Shown piece after piece: positions 1 through 9,828 of a stretch of 64,000 nucleotides of DNA. The notes below the pieces were generated by a model that was not told the DNA's origin, made no database searches, and saw only the letters and a program-made list of their open reading frames with translations. A program made the position numbers and the translations under genes. The stretch comes from Legionella beliardensis (GTDB lineage: Bacteria; Pseudomonadota; Gammaproteobacteria; Legionellales; Legionellaceae): assembly GCF_900452395.1 (NCBI RefSeq), contig NZ_UGNV01000001.1, forward strand, positions 955,501 through 1,019,500, read 5' to 3'. The first letter of the stretch is position 1; each line of letters opens with the position of its first letter.

Positions 1-197
1 GATTAAAGCTAAACAGTATACAAGTTTATGTTAGATTATAAACTATCATAATCTAAAAATTTGCTAAGGTAGGATTTTTTTCTAGAAAAGATGACTTATA
101 TCTGACATTCCCACGATCTTTTGTTAATTTTTAGATTAAAAGTATTTGAAATTAAAACGTTAACCAACCTATTAGCCTTGCCTAAATCCATTTGCTC

Positions 198-297
198 GTC
201 TTTGCGAGCAAAGCGAAGCGAAGCAATCCAGGTCGGGTTTTGACAAACTTACCGGATTGGATTGCTTTACCTTTACTTTATAAAGATTCGCAACGAC
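198..297. repeat. Palindromic intergenic repeat (family D), copy 1
   Basis: A 100-bp element bounded by near-perfect inverted ends, GTCTTTGCGA at 198-207 and TCGCAACGAC at 288-297. It has an inner inverted pair AAGCAATCC (221-229) and GGATTGCTT (259-267). A second copy with the same ends lies at 55847-55930. No coding capacity is seen. It looks like a miniature inverted-repeat or REP-like element. Confidence 0.7.
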
Positions 298-700
298 TTT
301 TTTCATCTAGCTTGGCTTTCTACGCAACAATGCCGCACGGGAGTGACAACTAGTCACATGGTTTGGATTATACAAATTTAATAGCTTAAAAAATTTTACG
401 ACTATTTTTATATTTTAATTTTGTAGTCTTTGACCCATTAAGAAGAACAATATTAGTGCAGTTTTTTTTGCTTCAGTAAAATTATGAGATGGAGTGTAAA
501 TAAAATTGTCTAAGAAAAGAAGCCTTTTCCCACCTAATCTGTAATAAATGGAATTAGTAATAGTCTTGTTAAAGACCAAGAAATATCTCAACTTAATATA
601 AGATAATAGGCTTTTTCTAGCTGAGATTAATGGTAAGAATTTATTAAGTTATTGAATAAAAAAATTATTTTTTTTAAGCGCGTTTTTAATCTCATCAAAT
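298..700. other. AT-rich intergenic stretch, no gene seen
   Basis: No open frame with a credible ribosome-binding site, no tRNA signature and no strong terminator was found here. It precedes the small RNA gene and may carry its upstream control region. I could not make out a convincing LetA/GacA-type palindrome at the expected distance. Confidence 0.5.
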
Positions 701-722
701 GTTTAAAATTTTGAGCTTGCTG

Positions 723-728
723 TATAGT
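723..728 (+). promoter_or_regulatory. Candidate -10 box of the GGA-rich small RNA
   Basis: TATAGT lies just upstream of the structured GGA-rich region and would place a transcript start near 735. No good -35 box is visible about 17 bp upstream, which would fit a promoter that needs an activator. This is inference from spacing only. Confidence 0.4.
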
Positions 729-734
729 GATTCA

Positions 735-885
735 GCTGCTAAGTTTATCACAAGACTTCATAGGATTTGGAGTCAACAAAAGGAATTGGAATCATACGGA
801 AATGATACTCAGGGATTGAGAACAGAACAGGATGTTCTGATTGGAAGACTGCGAAAAGCCAGGTAAAACCTGGCTTTACTTTTTT
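735..885 (+). ncRNA. CsrA-binding small RNA, RsmY/RsmZ/CsrB-like
   Basis: This intergenic segment holds eight GGA motifs in about 83 nt (starting at 763, 769, 782, 788, 798, 813, 830 and 843). Several sit in hairpin loops. GAACA-GGA-TGTTC at 825-837 is a perfect 5-bp stem with a GGA loop and contains ACAGGATGT, very close to the known CsrA site consensus. ATCAT...ATGAT (791-806) and CTCA...TGAG (808-820) also expose GGA, and GACT/AGTC (754-774) encloses two more. It ends in a strong intrinsic terminator (855-885), and no open frame spans it. RNAs of this family sequester CsrA/RsmA; in Legionella they act below the LetA/LetS two-component system. The 5' end is estimated. An alternative is an unrelated structured RNA, but GGA density, GGA loops and a terminator together make that unlikely. 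Confidence 0.8.
855..885 (+). terminator. Intrinsic terminator of the small RNA
   Basis: A 10-bp perfect stem, AAAGCCAGGT at 855-864 and ACCTGGCTTT at 868-877, with a 3-nt loop, is followed by ACTTTTTT. It fixes the plus orientation of the RNA gene. The transpeptidase on the other strand ends downstream at 949. Confidence 0.88.
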
Positions 886-948
886 ATATCGAATGAGTCT
901 ATACTAACACAAGCACTCAACTCATAGTACTTGTGTCGAAAAGGTTGC

Positions 949-1710
949 TTAAACTAACACATATCCTGAATGAGATAGATAATATTTATCAGGATAGTAG
1001 GCAAAAACGACTGAGCCATCCTTTATGGTGTTGATAACAGGCTTAGCAAGTGTTTTTGCAATCGATGGGCAACCCCAACTACGGCCGGCACGGCCTGATT
1101 TTTTGATAAAATCGGGCTCTACATACCAGGCACCATGGATTACCACACGGCGAGTGTAAGCATTGTCATTAATGCCTTTTTCTAACCCCTGTAGATTTAA
1201 AGATAATCCCTTAGAGCCAACGTAAGTGTTACGGGTAACATAAGTTCCTAAACTTGTCTCTTTGCTAGACATTCGATTAGAAAAATGGTGCGGAACATTC
1301 ATGCCTGAATTCCTACCATGTGCTACGTAGGTATTGTATAAGAGCTTTTCTTTATTTAAGTCAAAAACCCACATTCTTTGTTTAGAAGAGGGTAAGGAGT
1401 AATCAATAACTGTTAGTACAGGCTTCTTGACATTACCTCGAGAAGAGGCTTTTTCGTAAGCTGTTAAGGCTAGTCTTAAAACTTTTTTATTAAGTTCGGG
1501 TGCTTTTTGACTTAAGTGTTGAACTCGGTGATTAATATCCGTAGTCTTTTGAACTGCTTGACTTAAATCTTGAACTCGTTGATTCATTTCTTTAGTCTGC
1601 TTAACTACAACGGCCGTGGTTGTTTTGTTTGTTGGCGGTGTTGTTGCTGGCGTACTTGGGACGCTCGACGATAAAAAGGCGGCAGACAGTAGGCTCAATA
1701 TTGTACTCAT
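949..1710 (-). CDS. L,D-transpeptidase catalytic-domain protein (YkuD-like)
   Basis: A 253-residue exported protein likely to form 3-3 peptidoglycan cross-links or modify murein in the periplasm. The N-terminus has a short hydrophobic signal-like segment, then a Thr/Lys-rich and heptad-like linker (about residues 20-75). The C-terminal half is a murein L,D-transpeptidase domain: HGAWY with His192 and the active-site motif SWGCPS with Cys214 are both present, so the enzyme looks intact. The start is supported by a GGAG ribosome-binding site 5 nt upstream. The gene stands alone and converges with the small RNA gene. The family is common in Legionella and other gammaproteobacteria; the exact reaction is inferred from the family. 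Confidence 0.85.
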   Translation of the reverse strand: MSTILSLLSAAFLSSSVPSTPATTPPTNKTTTAVVVKQTKEMNQRVQDLSQAVQKTTDINHRVQHLSQKAPELNKKVLRLALTAYEKASSRGNVKKPVLTVIDYSLPSSKQRMWVFDLNKEKLLYNTYVAHGRNSGMNVPHHFSNRMSSKETSLGTYVTRNTYVGSKGLSLNLQGLEKGINDNAYTRRVVIHGAWYVEPDFIKKSGRAGRSWGCPSIAKTLAKPVINTIKDGSVVFAYYPDKYYLSHSGYVLV

Positions 1711-2270
1711 AATTCTCCGTTTCGTTTGTTAAACCCACACTTGAAACATGACTTTCTTTTTGTTATTTGCCGTTAAAAATTATTTTTATATGTTTACTAG
1801 CGTGGTTGATTAACGCGTTTCTAACATTGGCTAACTTATGAAGATAAACATCTGCAACTGCAGGGTTAAAAAGTTAAAACCAGAACCAAAAAAAGTGATA
1901 CATTATACCACAACGATTGGTGATTATATTGACAACTGAAGCAAATGTAAAATCATAAGAAGTATACTTGCTCATTAAATTAAAATTTAAATCAATTCAA
2001 TGATTTAGTTAGAGAGGAGAAATACAGTTTTTTAATAAATTGTACAAATTGTTTAATATTTAAACTAAATCAATTTGGTCTTTTTGTTAAAATAGTATAA
2101 TTAATAAACAAATAGTATTAAAAAATATCTATTATGAGCTTATATTTTGTTTAAAAAATGGTCAGATAGTTAAAAATTGAAAATAAGTATATAATAAATG
2201 CATTTCATTTGTTCACATTCTGAATTATCATCTTAACGATATAGTTTAGCCAGTTTTATTGGAGAATAAC
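1711..2270. other. Long AT-rich intergenic region upstream of putA
   Basis: About 560 bp between the divergent transpeptidase and putA genes with no credible gene. A TTGACA at 1929-1934 followed 17 nt later by ATCATA is a weak promoter candidate, but it lies over 300 bp from putA. The DNA from 2040 to 2200 is extremely AT-rich with small imperfect dyads. No terminator was seen. Confidence 0.45.
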
Positions 2271-5200
2271 ATGCTGGAAAGGTCTGACAAGCATCTTCCA
2301 AAAGATATGCGCGCGTCAATTAATAAAGCTTATCGTGCTCGAGAAGTAACTTTAGTAAATGAGCTTATTAAGACAGCAACGTTACTGCCAGAGCAAGTGA
2401 TGGCGGTTAAAAATTTTGCAACAGGGTTAGTGGAAAAAGTTCGTGCTGAGCGTAAGAAAAGTACGGGTATTGACTCTTTTCTGACAGAATATGCTTTATC
2501 AAGTGATGAAGGGATTGCGCTTATGTGTCTTGCTGAAGCCCTATTACGGGTGCCTGATAATGCAACAATTGATAGTTTAATTAAAGATAAGCTAGCTACA
2601 GCTGATTGGAAGTCACATCGAGGACAAAGTGATTCATTTTTCGTAAATGCAACAACTTGGGCTTTAATGCTAACTGGTAAAGTATTAACACCTAAGCGTG
2701 CCGACTCCTTACTAAGTAAAGCATTATTAAAAGTATTAAATCGCAGTGGTGAAGGTGTGGTTCGCAAGGCAGTTGAAAAAGCCATGCGCATCATGAGCAA
2801 GCAATTTGTGATGGGACGTACCATTTCTGAAGCAAGCTTGCGAGCTAAGAAGAAAGAAGCCATTGGTTATCGTTATTCTTACGACATGCTCGGCGAGGCA
2901 GCACTGACTAAAATTGATGCGGCACGTTATTTTACAGCGTATAGTAATGCGATAGAGGTGATTGGTAAACACGCTGAAACATCAAAGTCTGTCTATCAAC
3001 GGCCTGGCATTTCGATTAAATTATCAGCGCTACATCCACGTTACCAGGAAGCTCAACGTGAGAGAGTCTTAGAAGAATTGCCGCATAAGCTTTTAGCACT
3101 AGCTCAAGCTGCAAGAAAATACGACATCGCACTCACCATTGATGCAGAGGAATCTGAGCGCTTGGATTTATCGCTGGATATCATAGAAAAAGTGTTTAGT
3201 AATGATAGTTTAGATGGTTGGCAGGGCTTTGGTATAGCGGTGCAGTCTTATCAAAAACGAGCGTTCTTTTTATTAGATTGGATTGCCGCTTTAGCGAGGA
3301 AGCATTACCGTAGAATCATGGTACGTTTAATTAAAGGTGCCTATTGGGACAGTGAAATTAAAAAAACCCAAATGCAAGGTCTTATAGACTATCCTGTATT
3401 TACTCGTAAAGTTTTTACCGACGTATCCTTTCAGGCATGTGCTAAAAAGATTTTAACCATGACCGATGCTATTTACCCGCAATTTGCTACTCACAATGCT
3501 TATTCAGCCGCCATGATTTTAACGCTTGTAGGTGATTATCGCGATTTTGAGTTTCAATGTTTACATGGCATGGGTAACGAACTCTATGAACAAATTGTTC
3601 CGGCTAATCAGTTAGGGATACCTTGCCGTATTTATGCACCTGTAGGAAGTCATGAAGATTTATTACCTTATTTAGTTCGACGTTTATTAGAAAATGGGGC
3701 TAACTCATCGTTTGTAAATCGAATTGTTGATGAAAAAGCGCCGATTAGTTCATTAGTTGAAGATCCAGTTGCAAAAGCTACTTCCTTACTTAATAAACCA
3801 AATGCCAATATTGTCTTACCGGACGCGTTATTTATGCCAGAGCGGCTAAATTCGCGGGGATTTGATTTTTCTGACAGAGAAACTGTTCAGCAATTAAAGT
3901 TAACTTATGAAAAAATGGATTTTAGCCATTGGCAAGCCAAACCTTTACTCGCAAATAAAGCAGAAACAGCAGTCGAGCATAGTGTTACTTCACCACAAGA
4001 TAGAAATAAACCCATAGGTTGTCTCGCTGAAGCAACAATTGACGATGTGCAGACAGCTTTGACTAGCGCTAAAGAAGCTTATATGGCTTGGAATAATAAA
4101 CCAGTAGAAGAGCGAGCTAATTGTTTAGTAAAAATTGCTGATCTGCTTGAAGAAAACAAGGCATTATTAATGGCCATGCTTTGCAAAGAGGCCGGTAAGA
4201 CATGGAATGATAGTCTTTCTGAAGTGCGCGAAGCGATTGATTTTTGTCGCTACTACGCGGCTATAGCGATTGATTTAATGGCTAAACCTAAACGCTTGCA
4301 AGGCTATACAGGCGAATTAAATGAACTTTCCTTACACGGCCGTGGCATCGCTTTATGCATAAGTCCTTGGAATTTTCCCCTAGCAATCTTTACAGGGCAG
4401 GTGGTAGCTGCGTTAGTTACGGGTAATTGTGTCATTGCTAAGCCTGCTGAACAGACGCCATTGATTGCAGCTACAGCAGTAAAACTTATGTATGAAGCTG
4501 GTATTCCCAAACAAGTCTTGCAATTATTACCTGGCTCAGGTGAGGTGATTGGTAGCGCTTTAGTGAATGATTTACGTATTAAAGCTATTCTTTTTACCGG
4601 TTCCAATCAGACAGCAGATATTATTAATCAAACACTAGCAACGCGAGGCGGTGAAATTATCCCATTTATTGCTGAAACTGGCGGACAAAATGCGATGATT
4701 GTTGACTCTTCGGCGCTTCTTGAGCAAGTCGTGGTCGATGCAATTAATTCAGCATTTGGTAGCGCAGGTCAGCGCTGTTCAGCTTTACGGGTCTTGTATG
4801 TACAAGAAGAGGTATATCCTCGTTTAATTGAGTTATTAAAAGGCACTATGGCTGAATTACAACTTGGTGATCCGCAATGGTTAAGTACCGATATTGGCCC
4901 AGTTATTGATCAAGATGCACTGCAAGTATTAAAAGATCATGTTAATGCTATGCAGCAACAGTATGAAATTATTTACCAATGCGAGCTACCTGAAGCGTGT
5001 GAAAATGGTTACTTTATGCCGCCAACGGTTATTGCTATCGATTCAATTACAGCACTTAAGAAAGAAATATTCGGCCCTGTCTTACATGTCGTTCGTTATA
5101 AGCGAAAAGAGTTAGATAAGGTTATCCATGATATTAATAGTACCGGTTATGGTTTGACTTTAGGAATTCATAGCCGTATCAATCAGCAAGTTGAATACAT

Positions 5201-5417
5201 ACGCAAACGTATCCATGCTGGTAACTGTTACGTTAATCGTAATATGATTGGTGCTGTCGTTGGCCTTCAGCCTTTTGGCGGTGAAGGATTGTCAGGAACA
5301 GGCCCCAAAGCAGGCGGACCTTATTATTTACTCCGTTTATGTCATGAGCGCACTTACACGGTAGATACGACTGCTGCCGGTGGGAATGCAAGTTTAATGT
5401 CGCTTCCTGAAAGTTAA
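2271..5417 (+). CDS. putA: Bifunctional proline dehydrogenase / pyrroline-5-carboxylate dehydrogenase
   Basis: Oxidises proline to glutamate in two steps, using FAD and then NAD+, at the inner membrane. The N-terminal half is the PRODH barrel (GAYWD near residue 356, and a C-terminal barrel helix containing RRLLENG). The C-terminal half is an aldehyde dehydrogenase with Glu802 (ETGGQN) and catalytic Cys836 (GQRCSALR), 34 residues apart as expected. At 1048 residues it lacks the N-terminal ribbon-helix-helix DNA-binding domain of enterobacterial PutA (about 1320 residues), so it should not repress its own gene. ATG 2271 is preferred: GGAG at 2261-2264 precedes it, whereas the upstream in-frame TTG at 2259 has no site. 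It converges with the amino-acid permease. Amino acids are major carbon sources for Legionella, so the role fits. Confidence 0.96.
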   Translation: MLERSDKHLPKDMRASINKAYRAREVTLVNELIKTATLLPEQVMAVKNFATGLVEKVRAERKKSTGIDSFLTEYALSSDEGIALMCLAEALLRVPDNATIDSLIKDKLATADWKSHRGQSDSFFVNATTWALMLTGKVLTPKRADSLLSKALLKVLNRSGEGVVRKAVEKAMRIMSKQFVMGRTISEASLRAKKKEAIGYRYSYDMLGEAALTKIDAARYFTAYSNAIEVIGKHAETSKSVYQRPGISIKLSALHPRYQEAQRERVLEELPHKLLALAQAARKYDIALTIDAEESERLDLSLDIIEKVFSNDSLDGWQGFGIAVQSYQKRAFFLLDWIAALARKHYRRIMVRLIKGAYWDSEIKKTQMQGLIDYPVFTRKVFTDVSFQACAKKILTMTDAIYPQFATHNAYSAAMILTLVGDYRDFEFQCLHGMGNELYEQIVPANQLGIPCRIYAPVGSHEDLLPYLVRRLLENGANSSFVNRIVDEKAPISSLVEDPVAKATSLLNKPNANIVLPDALFMPERLNSRGFDFSDRETVQQLKLTYEKMDFSHWQAKPLLANKAETAVEHSVTSPQDRNKPIGCLAEATIDDVQTALTSAKEAYMAWNNKPVEERANCLVKIADLLEENKALLMAMLCKEAGKTWNDSLSEVREAIDFCRYYAAIAIDLMAKPKRLQGYTGELNELSLHGRGIALCISPWNFPLAIFTGQVVAALVTGNCVIAKPAEQTPLIAATAVKLMYEAGIPKQVLQLLPGSGEVIGSALVNDLRIKAILFTGSNQTADIINQTLATRGGEIIPFIAETGGQNAMIVDSSALLEQVVVDAINSAFGSAGQRCSALRVLYVQEEVYPRLIELLKGTMAELQLGDPQWLSTDIGPVIDQDALQVLKDHVNAMQQQYEIIYQCELPEACENGYFMPPTVIAIDSITALKKEIFGPVLHVVRYKRKELDKVIHDINSTGYGLTLGIHSRINQQVEYIRKRIHAGNCYVNRNMIGAVVGLQPFGGEGLSGTGPKAGGPYYLLRLCHERTYTVDTTAAGGNASLMSLPES

Positions 5418-5441
5418 TTAATTCATTTCTTCTAAATGTTA

Positions 5442-5471
5442 TCCCGTATAAATACTTGGCATTTTACGGGA
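5442..5471. terminator. Palindrome between convergent putA and permease genes
   Basis: TCCCGTA pairs with TACGGGA, with an inner AAAT/ATTT after a T-T mismatch. It sits midway between two converging stop codons and could end both transcripts. An almost identical palindrome lies after icd (46845-46874), so it is also a repeated element. Neither side has a long T tract. Confidence 0.55.
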
Positions 5472-5481
5472 GGACATTCGT

Positions 5482-6861
5482 TTAATGGTTATTGACTCGT
5501 TTGGCCCACCACCAGGGTAAGGCTACAAAAACAAGAAGGCCAATAATTAGAAAAGCTTCAAAAAAGGCAACGTTTTGAATAGGTATTTGCGTAGGCGGCA
5601 CAAAACCGATGATCATAGCGACGATACAGCAGAGTATACCTGTTGAGGCAACGAGCCACATGACTGCATTACCACCTGGGACCGTGTAAGTTCGATGTTT
5701 TTCAGGTTGGCTATAACGTAGTTTAATCGCTGCAGCAAACATAAATATATAAACTAATAACGCCATTTGCGCGCATAAATCACTAAGCAGCCAGTAAGCA
5801 GCGTTAATTGAATCAAATAAAATAAACACACTGGTTAACAGGGTAAAAATAATACCTTGAATAATTAATATAGGGACAGGTGAGCCATATTTATTCACTT
5901 GGGCAAAGCGAGGCGGAAGAGAGCCATCACGAGCTGCAATTAATAATCCCTTAGTAGGCCCAATGATCCAAGCTGAAACACCACTTAAGCCGCCAAGAAT
6001 AATTAATAAGGCAATAACAAACGTCATGGCGGGCATGTGATAACTATTAAAAAAAATGGCAAAAGCTTCAATGAGGCCCGAAACCACACTAAGTTCTGCA
6101 TTAGGCACCACAATGACAATCGCAAGTGAACTTAACACAAGCGTTGAAAAGATAATAAAAATAGAATAAAGAATAGCACGCGGATAGTCTCGTTGCGGGT
6201 TTTTGACTTCTTCGGCGTGTACCGCTGACATTTCAACACCAATTAAACCAAATAAGACCGCGGCAAAGAGTGATAGATTGCCTAAATTACTAAAATCAGG
6301 CAGCCAAGAGCCTGACCAATCAACAGCACTAGGACGCCCCTGTGCTAGCCAAATTATACCTAACCCAATAATCACCAGCATAGGTAATATAGTGCCAAAA
6401 ATTGCGCCAATCGTACTTACCCAACTGGATAGGCGCATGCCAAAGCAATTTAAAAAAGTAAATAGCCAAAATAACCCTATGGTGGTTGTGAGTAGGTAGA
6501 TTTTATTGTTAGCAAGTTCAGGTGCAAAAAGATAAGACACGGTGGCGGCTATAAATGCTAAGATGGTTGGATACCAAACTACATTATAAATCCACTGCAG
6601 CCAAATGGTAATAAAGCCAGCACGTTGCCCAAATGCTTCTCTAACCCAAACATAAATACCACCCGTGCTTGGGTAAGCTGTTGCTAATTCTGCTGCAACG
6701 AGCGCAACGGGGATAAAAAAGGTAATGGCTGCGATAAGGTAATAAGCGACTAAGGGTAAACCTAGCTTGGCGCTCATAGGCAATGTGCGTAAGCTATCAA
6801 CAGCAATAACGTTAATCATTACTAATGAAAAAACGGAGAGCACTTTTTTGGATGGGTACAT
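5482..6861 (-). CDS. Amino-acid permease / antiporter, APC superfamily
   Basis: A 459-residue inner-membrane protein with about 12 hydrophobic segments along its whole length. The start of TM1 (residues 8-30) and the segment AELATAYPSTGGIYVWV (about residues 57-73) are typical of the APC superfamily, near the glutamate/GABA antiporter (GadC) branch. Substrate cannot be fixed from sequence; amino-acid uptake or exchange is likely. AAGGAT 7 nt upstream supports the ATG. It is monocistronic, convergent with putA and downstream of acnA on the same strand, but separated from acnA by about 210 bp with a strong hairpin, so it probably has its own promoter. Nothing looks truncated. Confidence 0.88.
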   Translation of the reverse strand: MYPSKKVLSVFSLVMINVIAVDSLRTLPMSAKLGLPLVAYYLIAAITFFIPVALVAAELATAYPSTGGIYVWVREAFGQRAGFITIWLQWIYNVVWYPTILAFIAATVSYLFAPELANNKIYLLTTTIGLFWLFTFLNCFGMRLSSWVSTIGAIFGTILPMLVIIGLGIIWLAQGRPSAVDWSGSWLPDFSNLGNLSLFAAVLFGLIGVEMSAVHAEEVKNPQRDYPRAILYSIFIIFSTLVLSSLAIVIVVPNAELSVVSGLIEAFAIFFNSYHMPAMTFVIALLIILGGLSGVSAWIIGPTKGLLIAARDGSLPPRFAQVNKYGSPVPILIIQGIIFTLLTSVFILFDSINAAYWLLSDLCAQMALLVYIFMFAAAIKLRYSQPEKHRTYTVPGGNAVMWLVASTGILCCIVAMIIGFVPPTQIPIQNVAFFEAFLIIGLLVFVALPWWWAKRVNNH

Positions 6862-6978
6862 GCAAAATCCTTGGACACAGCTAAAATTAAATCATGCAGA
6901 AATAACCGCTTTAAGCGTGTATTACCGCGAGTTTTAGTCATTTTTTAATCTGGATTGTGTATAAAATTATGGGATAAC

Positions 6979-7026
6979 GTACGTTTGGCGACATAAAAGC
7001 ACTTAGCGCTTCTATGTCGAACGTAC
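6979..7026 (-). terminator. Strong hairpin downstream of acnA
   Basis: About 18 paired bases: GTACGTT (6979-6985) with AACGTAC (7020-7026), CGACATA (6989-6995) with TATGTCG (7013-7019) across a 3-nt bulge, then AAGC with GCTT. It begins about 45 nt after the acnA stop. There is no clear T tract, so it may be a 3'-end stabiliser or processing site as much as a terminator. Confidence 0.5.
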
Positions 7027-7070
7027 ATTAATCTATACAGCTTTAGCTCAGAATACACAAATAGTACAGT

Positions 7071-9743
7071 TTAAATTAAATTACGCAATACATATTGTAA
7101 TATTCCACCATGGCGGAAATACTCAAGCTCATTCGCTGTATCAATACGGCATAGTATAGGAACTGCTTGTTCTGCACCATTTTGTCGCTTAATTAACATG
7201 GTTAACTGAGCTCCTGGCTTTAATGATTCATCCACTGCAATACTAATGCGCTCTGTGCCATTTAATTCTAAGATTTTTCTAGTTGTTCCTTCTAAAAATT
7301 GTAATGGTAAGACGCCCATGCCAATTAAATTAGAACGATGAATTCGCTCAAAGCTTTCAGTAATAACGGCTCTAACACCTAGAAGATTCGTGCCTTTAGC
7401 TGCCCAATCTCTGGAAGAACCAGTCCCGTATTCTTTCCCAGCAATAATGACTAGCTGTTGTTTTTCGGCCTGATACTGCATAGCTGCGTCATAAATAGAC
7501 ATGGTTTTACCTGAAGGAACATGGCAGGTAACCCCACCTTCAACGCCTGGAACCATTTCATTACGAATACGAATATTAGCAAATGTTCCTCGCATCATGA
7601 CTTCGTGGTTACCGCGTCTTGACCCATAGGAATTAAAATCTGCTTCTTGTACCCCTTTAGATTTTAAATACAAGCCTGCAGGTGAATTCGCTTTGATAGA
7701 ACCCGCTGGTGAGATGTGATCGGTAGTAATAGAATCACCTAATAGCGCTAAAACAAAGGCATTTTCAATAGGTTGCATCGCCTGGGGAGTGGCAGAAAGG
7801 TTTTCAAAAAACGGTGGGTGCTGAATATAGGTAGAATCCTTATCCCATTCATAAGTAATCCCTTGATGCACGTTAATTGCTTGCCAATGCTCATCACCTT
7901 GAAATACTTCTGCGTATTCTTTTCTAAACATTTCCCCATTTATTTTAGCCACTTCAGCCGCAATTTCTTGATTAGTAGGCCAGATATCTTTTAAAAAGAC
8001 GTCCTTGCCATCTTTATCTTGCCCAATAGGCTCTTGGCTTAAATCTTTAGTCGTTGTGCCACATAATGCATAAGCAACAACCAACGGTGGTGATGCTAGC
8101 CAATTTGCTCGTACTTGTGGATGAACCCGGCCTTCAAAGTTTCGGTTACCTGAGAGCACGGCACTAACCACTAAATCATGTTCTGTAATGGTTTCAGCAA
8201 TAGGATCATCTAAGGGACCTGAGTTGCCAATACAAGTTGTACAACCATAACCTACTAAATTAAAACCTAATTGATCAAGATAAGGTTGTAGGCCTGAATA
8301 TTTAAAATAATCGGTGACCACCTTAGAGCCAGGTGCTAAAGATGATTTAACCCAAGGCTTACGCTCTAAGCCTCGCTCAATTGCTTTTTTAGCAACGAGG
8401 CCCGCAGCTAGCATAACACTTGGGTTTGAGGTATTCGTACAGCTGGTAATTGCAGCAATTACAACATGTCCATGTTGTAATGAATAAGTAGCATCCTCGA
8501 CAGCAAATTGCTCGTCTTTTTCATCTTCTTTACCGGTTTCTGTTAAAAAATGACTAAACTCCTCTGGTAAAGTGGTTAAATTAACTTTATCTTGTGGACG
8601 TTTAGGCCCTGCTAAAGAGGGTTCAACTGACGCTAAATCAAGGCTTAACGTGTCAGTAAAGACGGGCTCTTCAGACTGCTCGTCATACCACATTCCTTGT
8701 TCTCTACAGTAAGCTTCAACGAGCGCAATAGTGTGCTCATCGCGGCCACTTAAGCGTAAGTAATTTAATGTTTCATGATCAACAGGGAAAAAGCCACAGG
8801 TTGCACCATATTCAGGTGCCATATTAGAAATAGTTGCTCTATCAGCAAGTGGAAGATTGGCAAGGCCTGGGCCATAAAATTCAACAAATTTTCCAACAAC
8901 GCCCTTTTTACGCAACATTTGGGTCACGGTAAGGACTAAGTCAGTCGCGGTTATTCCTTCTTTTAATTTTCCAGTTAACTTAAACCCGATGACCTCAGGA
9001 ATTAACATGGAAACAGGTTGACCTAACATGGCGGCTTCCGCTTCAATACCACCAACGCCCCAACCTAAAACTCCTAAGCCATTAATCATAGTAGTATGAG
9101 AATCCGTACCTACAAGCGTATCAGGATAAGCATAAAGACGGCCATTATCTTCGCTGCTCCATACCGTTTTACCTAAATATTCTAAATTAACTTGATGGCA
9201 GATACCTGTTCCCGGGGGCACGACTTGAAAGTTAGCAAATGATTTTTGTCCCCAGCGGAGAAATTCGTAACGCTCTTTATTGCGCTTTATTTCAATTTCG
9301 GTATTAACTTGTAATGCATCTTTGCTGGCATACCTGTCTACCATAACCGAATGATCAATTACGAGATCAACAGGAGATAAAGGCGAAATTTTAGTCGCAT
9401 CGCCGCCCATTTTTTTAAGTGCAGAGCGCATTGCTGCAAGATCAACGACGGCAGGAACACCCGTAAAATCTTGCATTAATACACGCGCAGGGCGATAGGC
9501 AATTTCATGTTGGGATGTTTTTGTATTAACCCAATGAGCAAGTGCTTTAATATCTTCTGCAGTAACGGTTAAGTCATCCTCAAATCGCAATAGGTTTTCT
9601 AGTAATATTTTAAGAGAATAAGGTAGACGGTTAATGCCAGGAAAATGATTCGCTTCAGCTTTTTTTAAGCTGAAGTAATGATAGGTTTTATTATTTACAT
9701 GCAATTGAGATTGTGTTGAAAGGCTATCATGACCTACTTTCAT
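7071..9743 (-). CDS. acnA: Aconitate hydratase A
   Basis: Interconverts citrate and isocitrate through a [4Fe-4S] cluster in the TCA cycle. The protein is 890 residues, the usual AcnA/IRP-type length. All three cluster ligands are present: Cys435 in SCTNTSNP and Cys501/Cys504 in [10 protein letters not shown], the same positions as in E. coli AcnA. The C-terminal swivel domain carries [17 protein letters not shown]. Start ATG 9743 has a CAGGAG site upstream. The gene is monocistronic. AcnA-type aconitases can moonlight as RNA-binding proteins when the cluster is lost; this is family knowledge and is not visible here. Confidence 0.97.
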   Translation of the reverse strand: MKVGHDSLSTQSQLHVNNKTYHYFSLKKAEANHFPGINRLPYSLKILLENLLRFEDDLTVTAEDIKALAHWVNTKTSQHEIAYRPARVLMQDFTGVPAVVDLAAMRSALKKMGGDATKISPLSPVDLVIDHSVMVDRYASKDALQVNTEIEIKRNKERYEFLRWGQKSFANFQVVPPGTGICHQVNLEYLGKTVWSSEDNGRLYAYPDTLVGTDSHTTMINGLGVLGWGVGGIEAEAAMLGQPVSMLIPEVIGFKLTGKLKEGITATDLVLTVTQMLRKKGVVGKFVEFYGPGLANLPLADRATISNMAPEYGATCGFFPVDHETLNYLRLSGRDEHTIALVEAYCREQGMWYDEQSEEPVFTDTLSLDLASVEPSLAGPKRPQDKVNLTTLPEEFSHFLTETGKEDEKDEQFAVEDATYSLQHGHVVIAAITSCTNTSNPSVMLAAGLVAKKAIERGLERKPWVKSSLAPGSKVVTDYFKYSGLQPYLDQLGFNLVGYGCTTCIGNSGPLDDPIAETITEHDLVVSAVLSGNRNFEGRVHPQVRANWLASPPLVVAYALCGTTTKDLSQEPIGQDKDGKDVFLKDIWPTNQEIAAEVAKINGEMFRKEYAEVFQGDEHWQAINVHQGITYEWDKDSTYIQHPPFFENLSATPQAMQPIENAFVLALLGDSITTDHISPAGSIKANSPAGLYLKSKGVQEADFNSYGSRRGNHEVMMRGTFANIRIRNEMVPGVEGGVTCHVPSGKTMSIYDAAMQYQAEKQQLVIIAGKEYGTGSSRDWAAKGTNLLGVRAVITESFERIHRSNLIGMGVLPLQFLEGTTRKILELNGTERISIAVDESLKPGAQLTMLIKRQNGAEQAVPILCRIDTANELEYFRHGGILQYVLRNLI

Positions 9744-9828
9744 ACATCCGCTCCTGAATTAAAAAAAACAATCATAGCTTAAAATTAATAAATTTTCATG
9801 CAAGAAAGTGCGAATGATTTGGTAAGTA

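Noticed and set aside
1929..1957. TTGACA-N17-ATCATA as the putA promoter
   Set aside because: The -10 match is weak and the site is over 300 bp from the start codon, so it is mentioned only under the gap entry.
2330..2972. Antisense frames inside putA
   Set aside because: They lie wholly inside a well-conserved enzyme gene and lack start signals.
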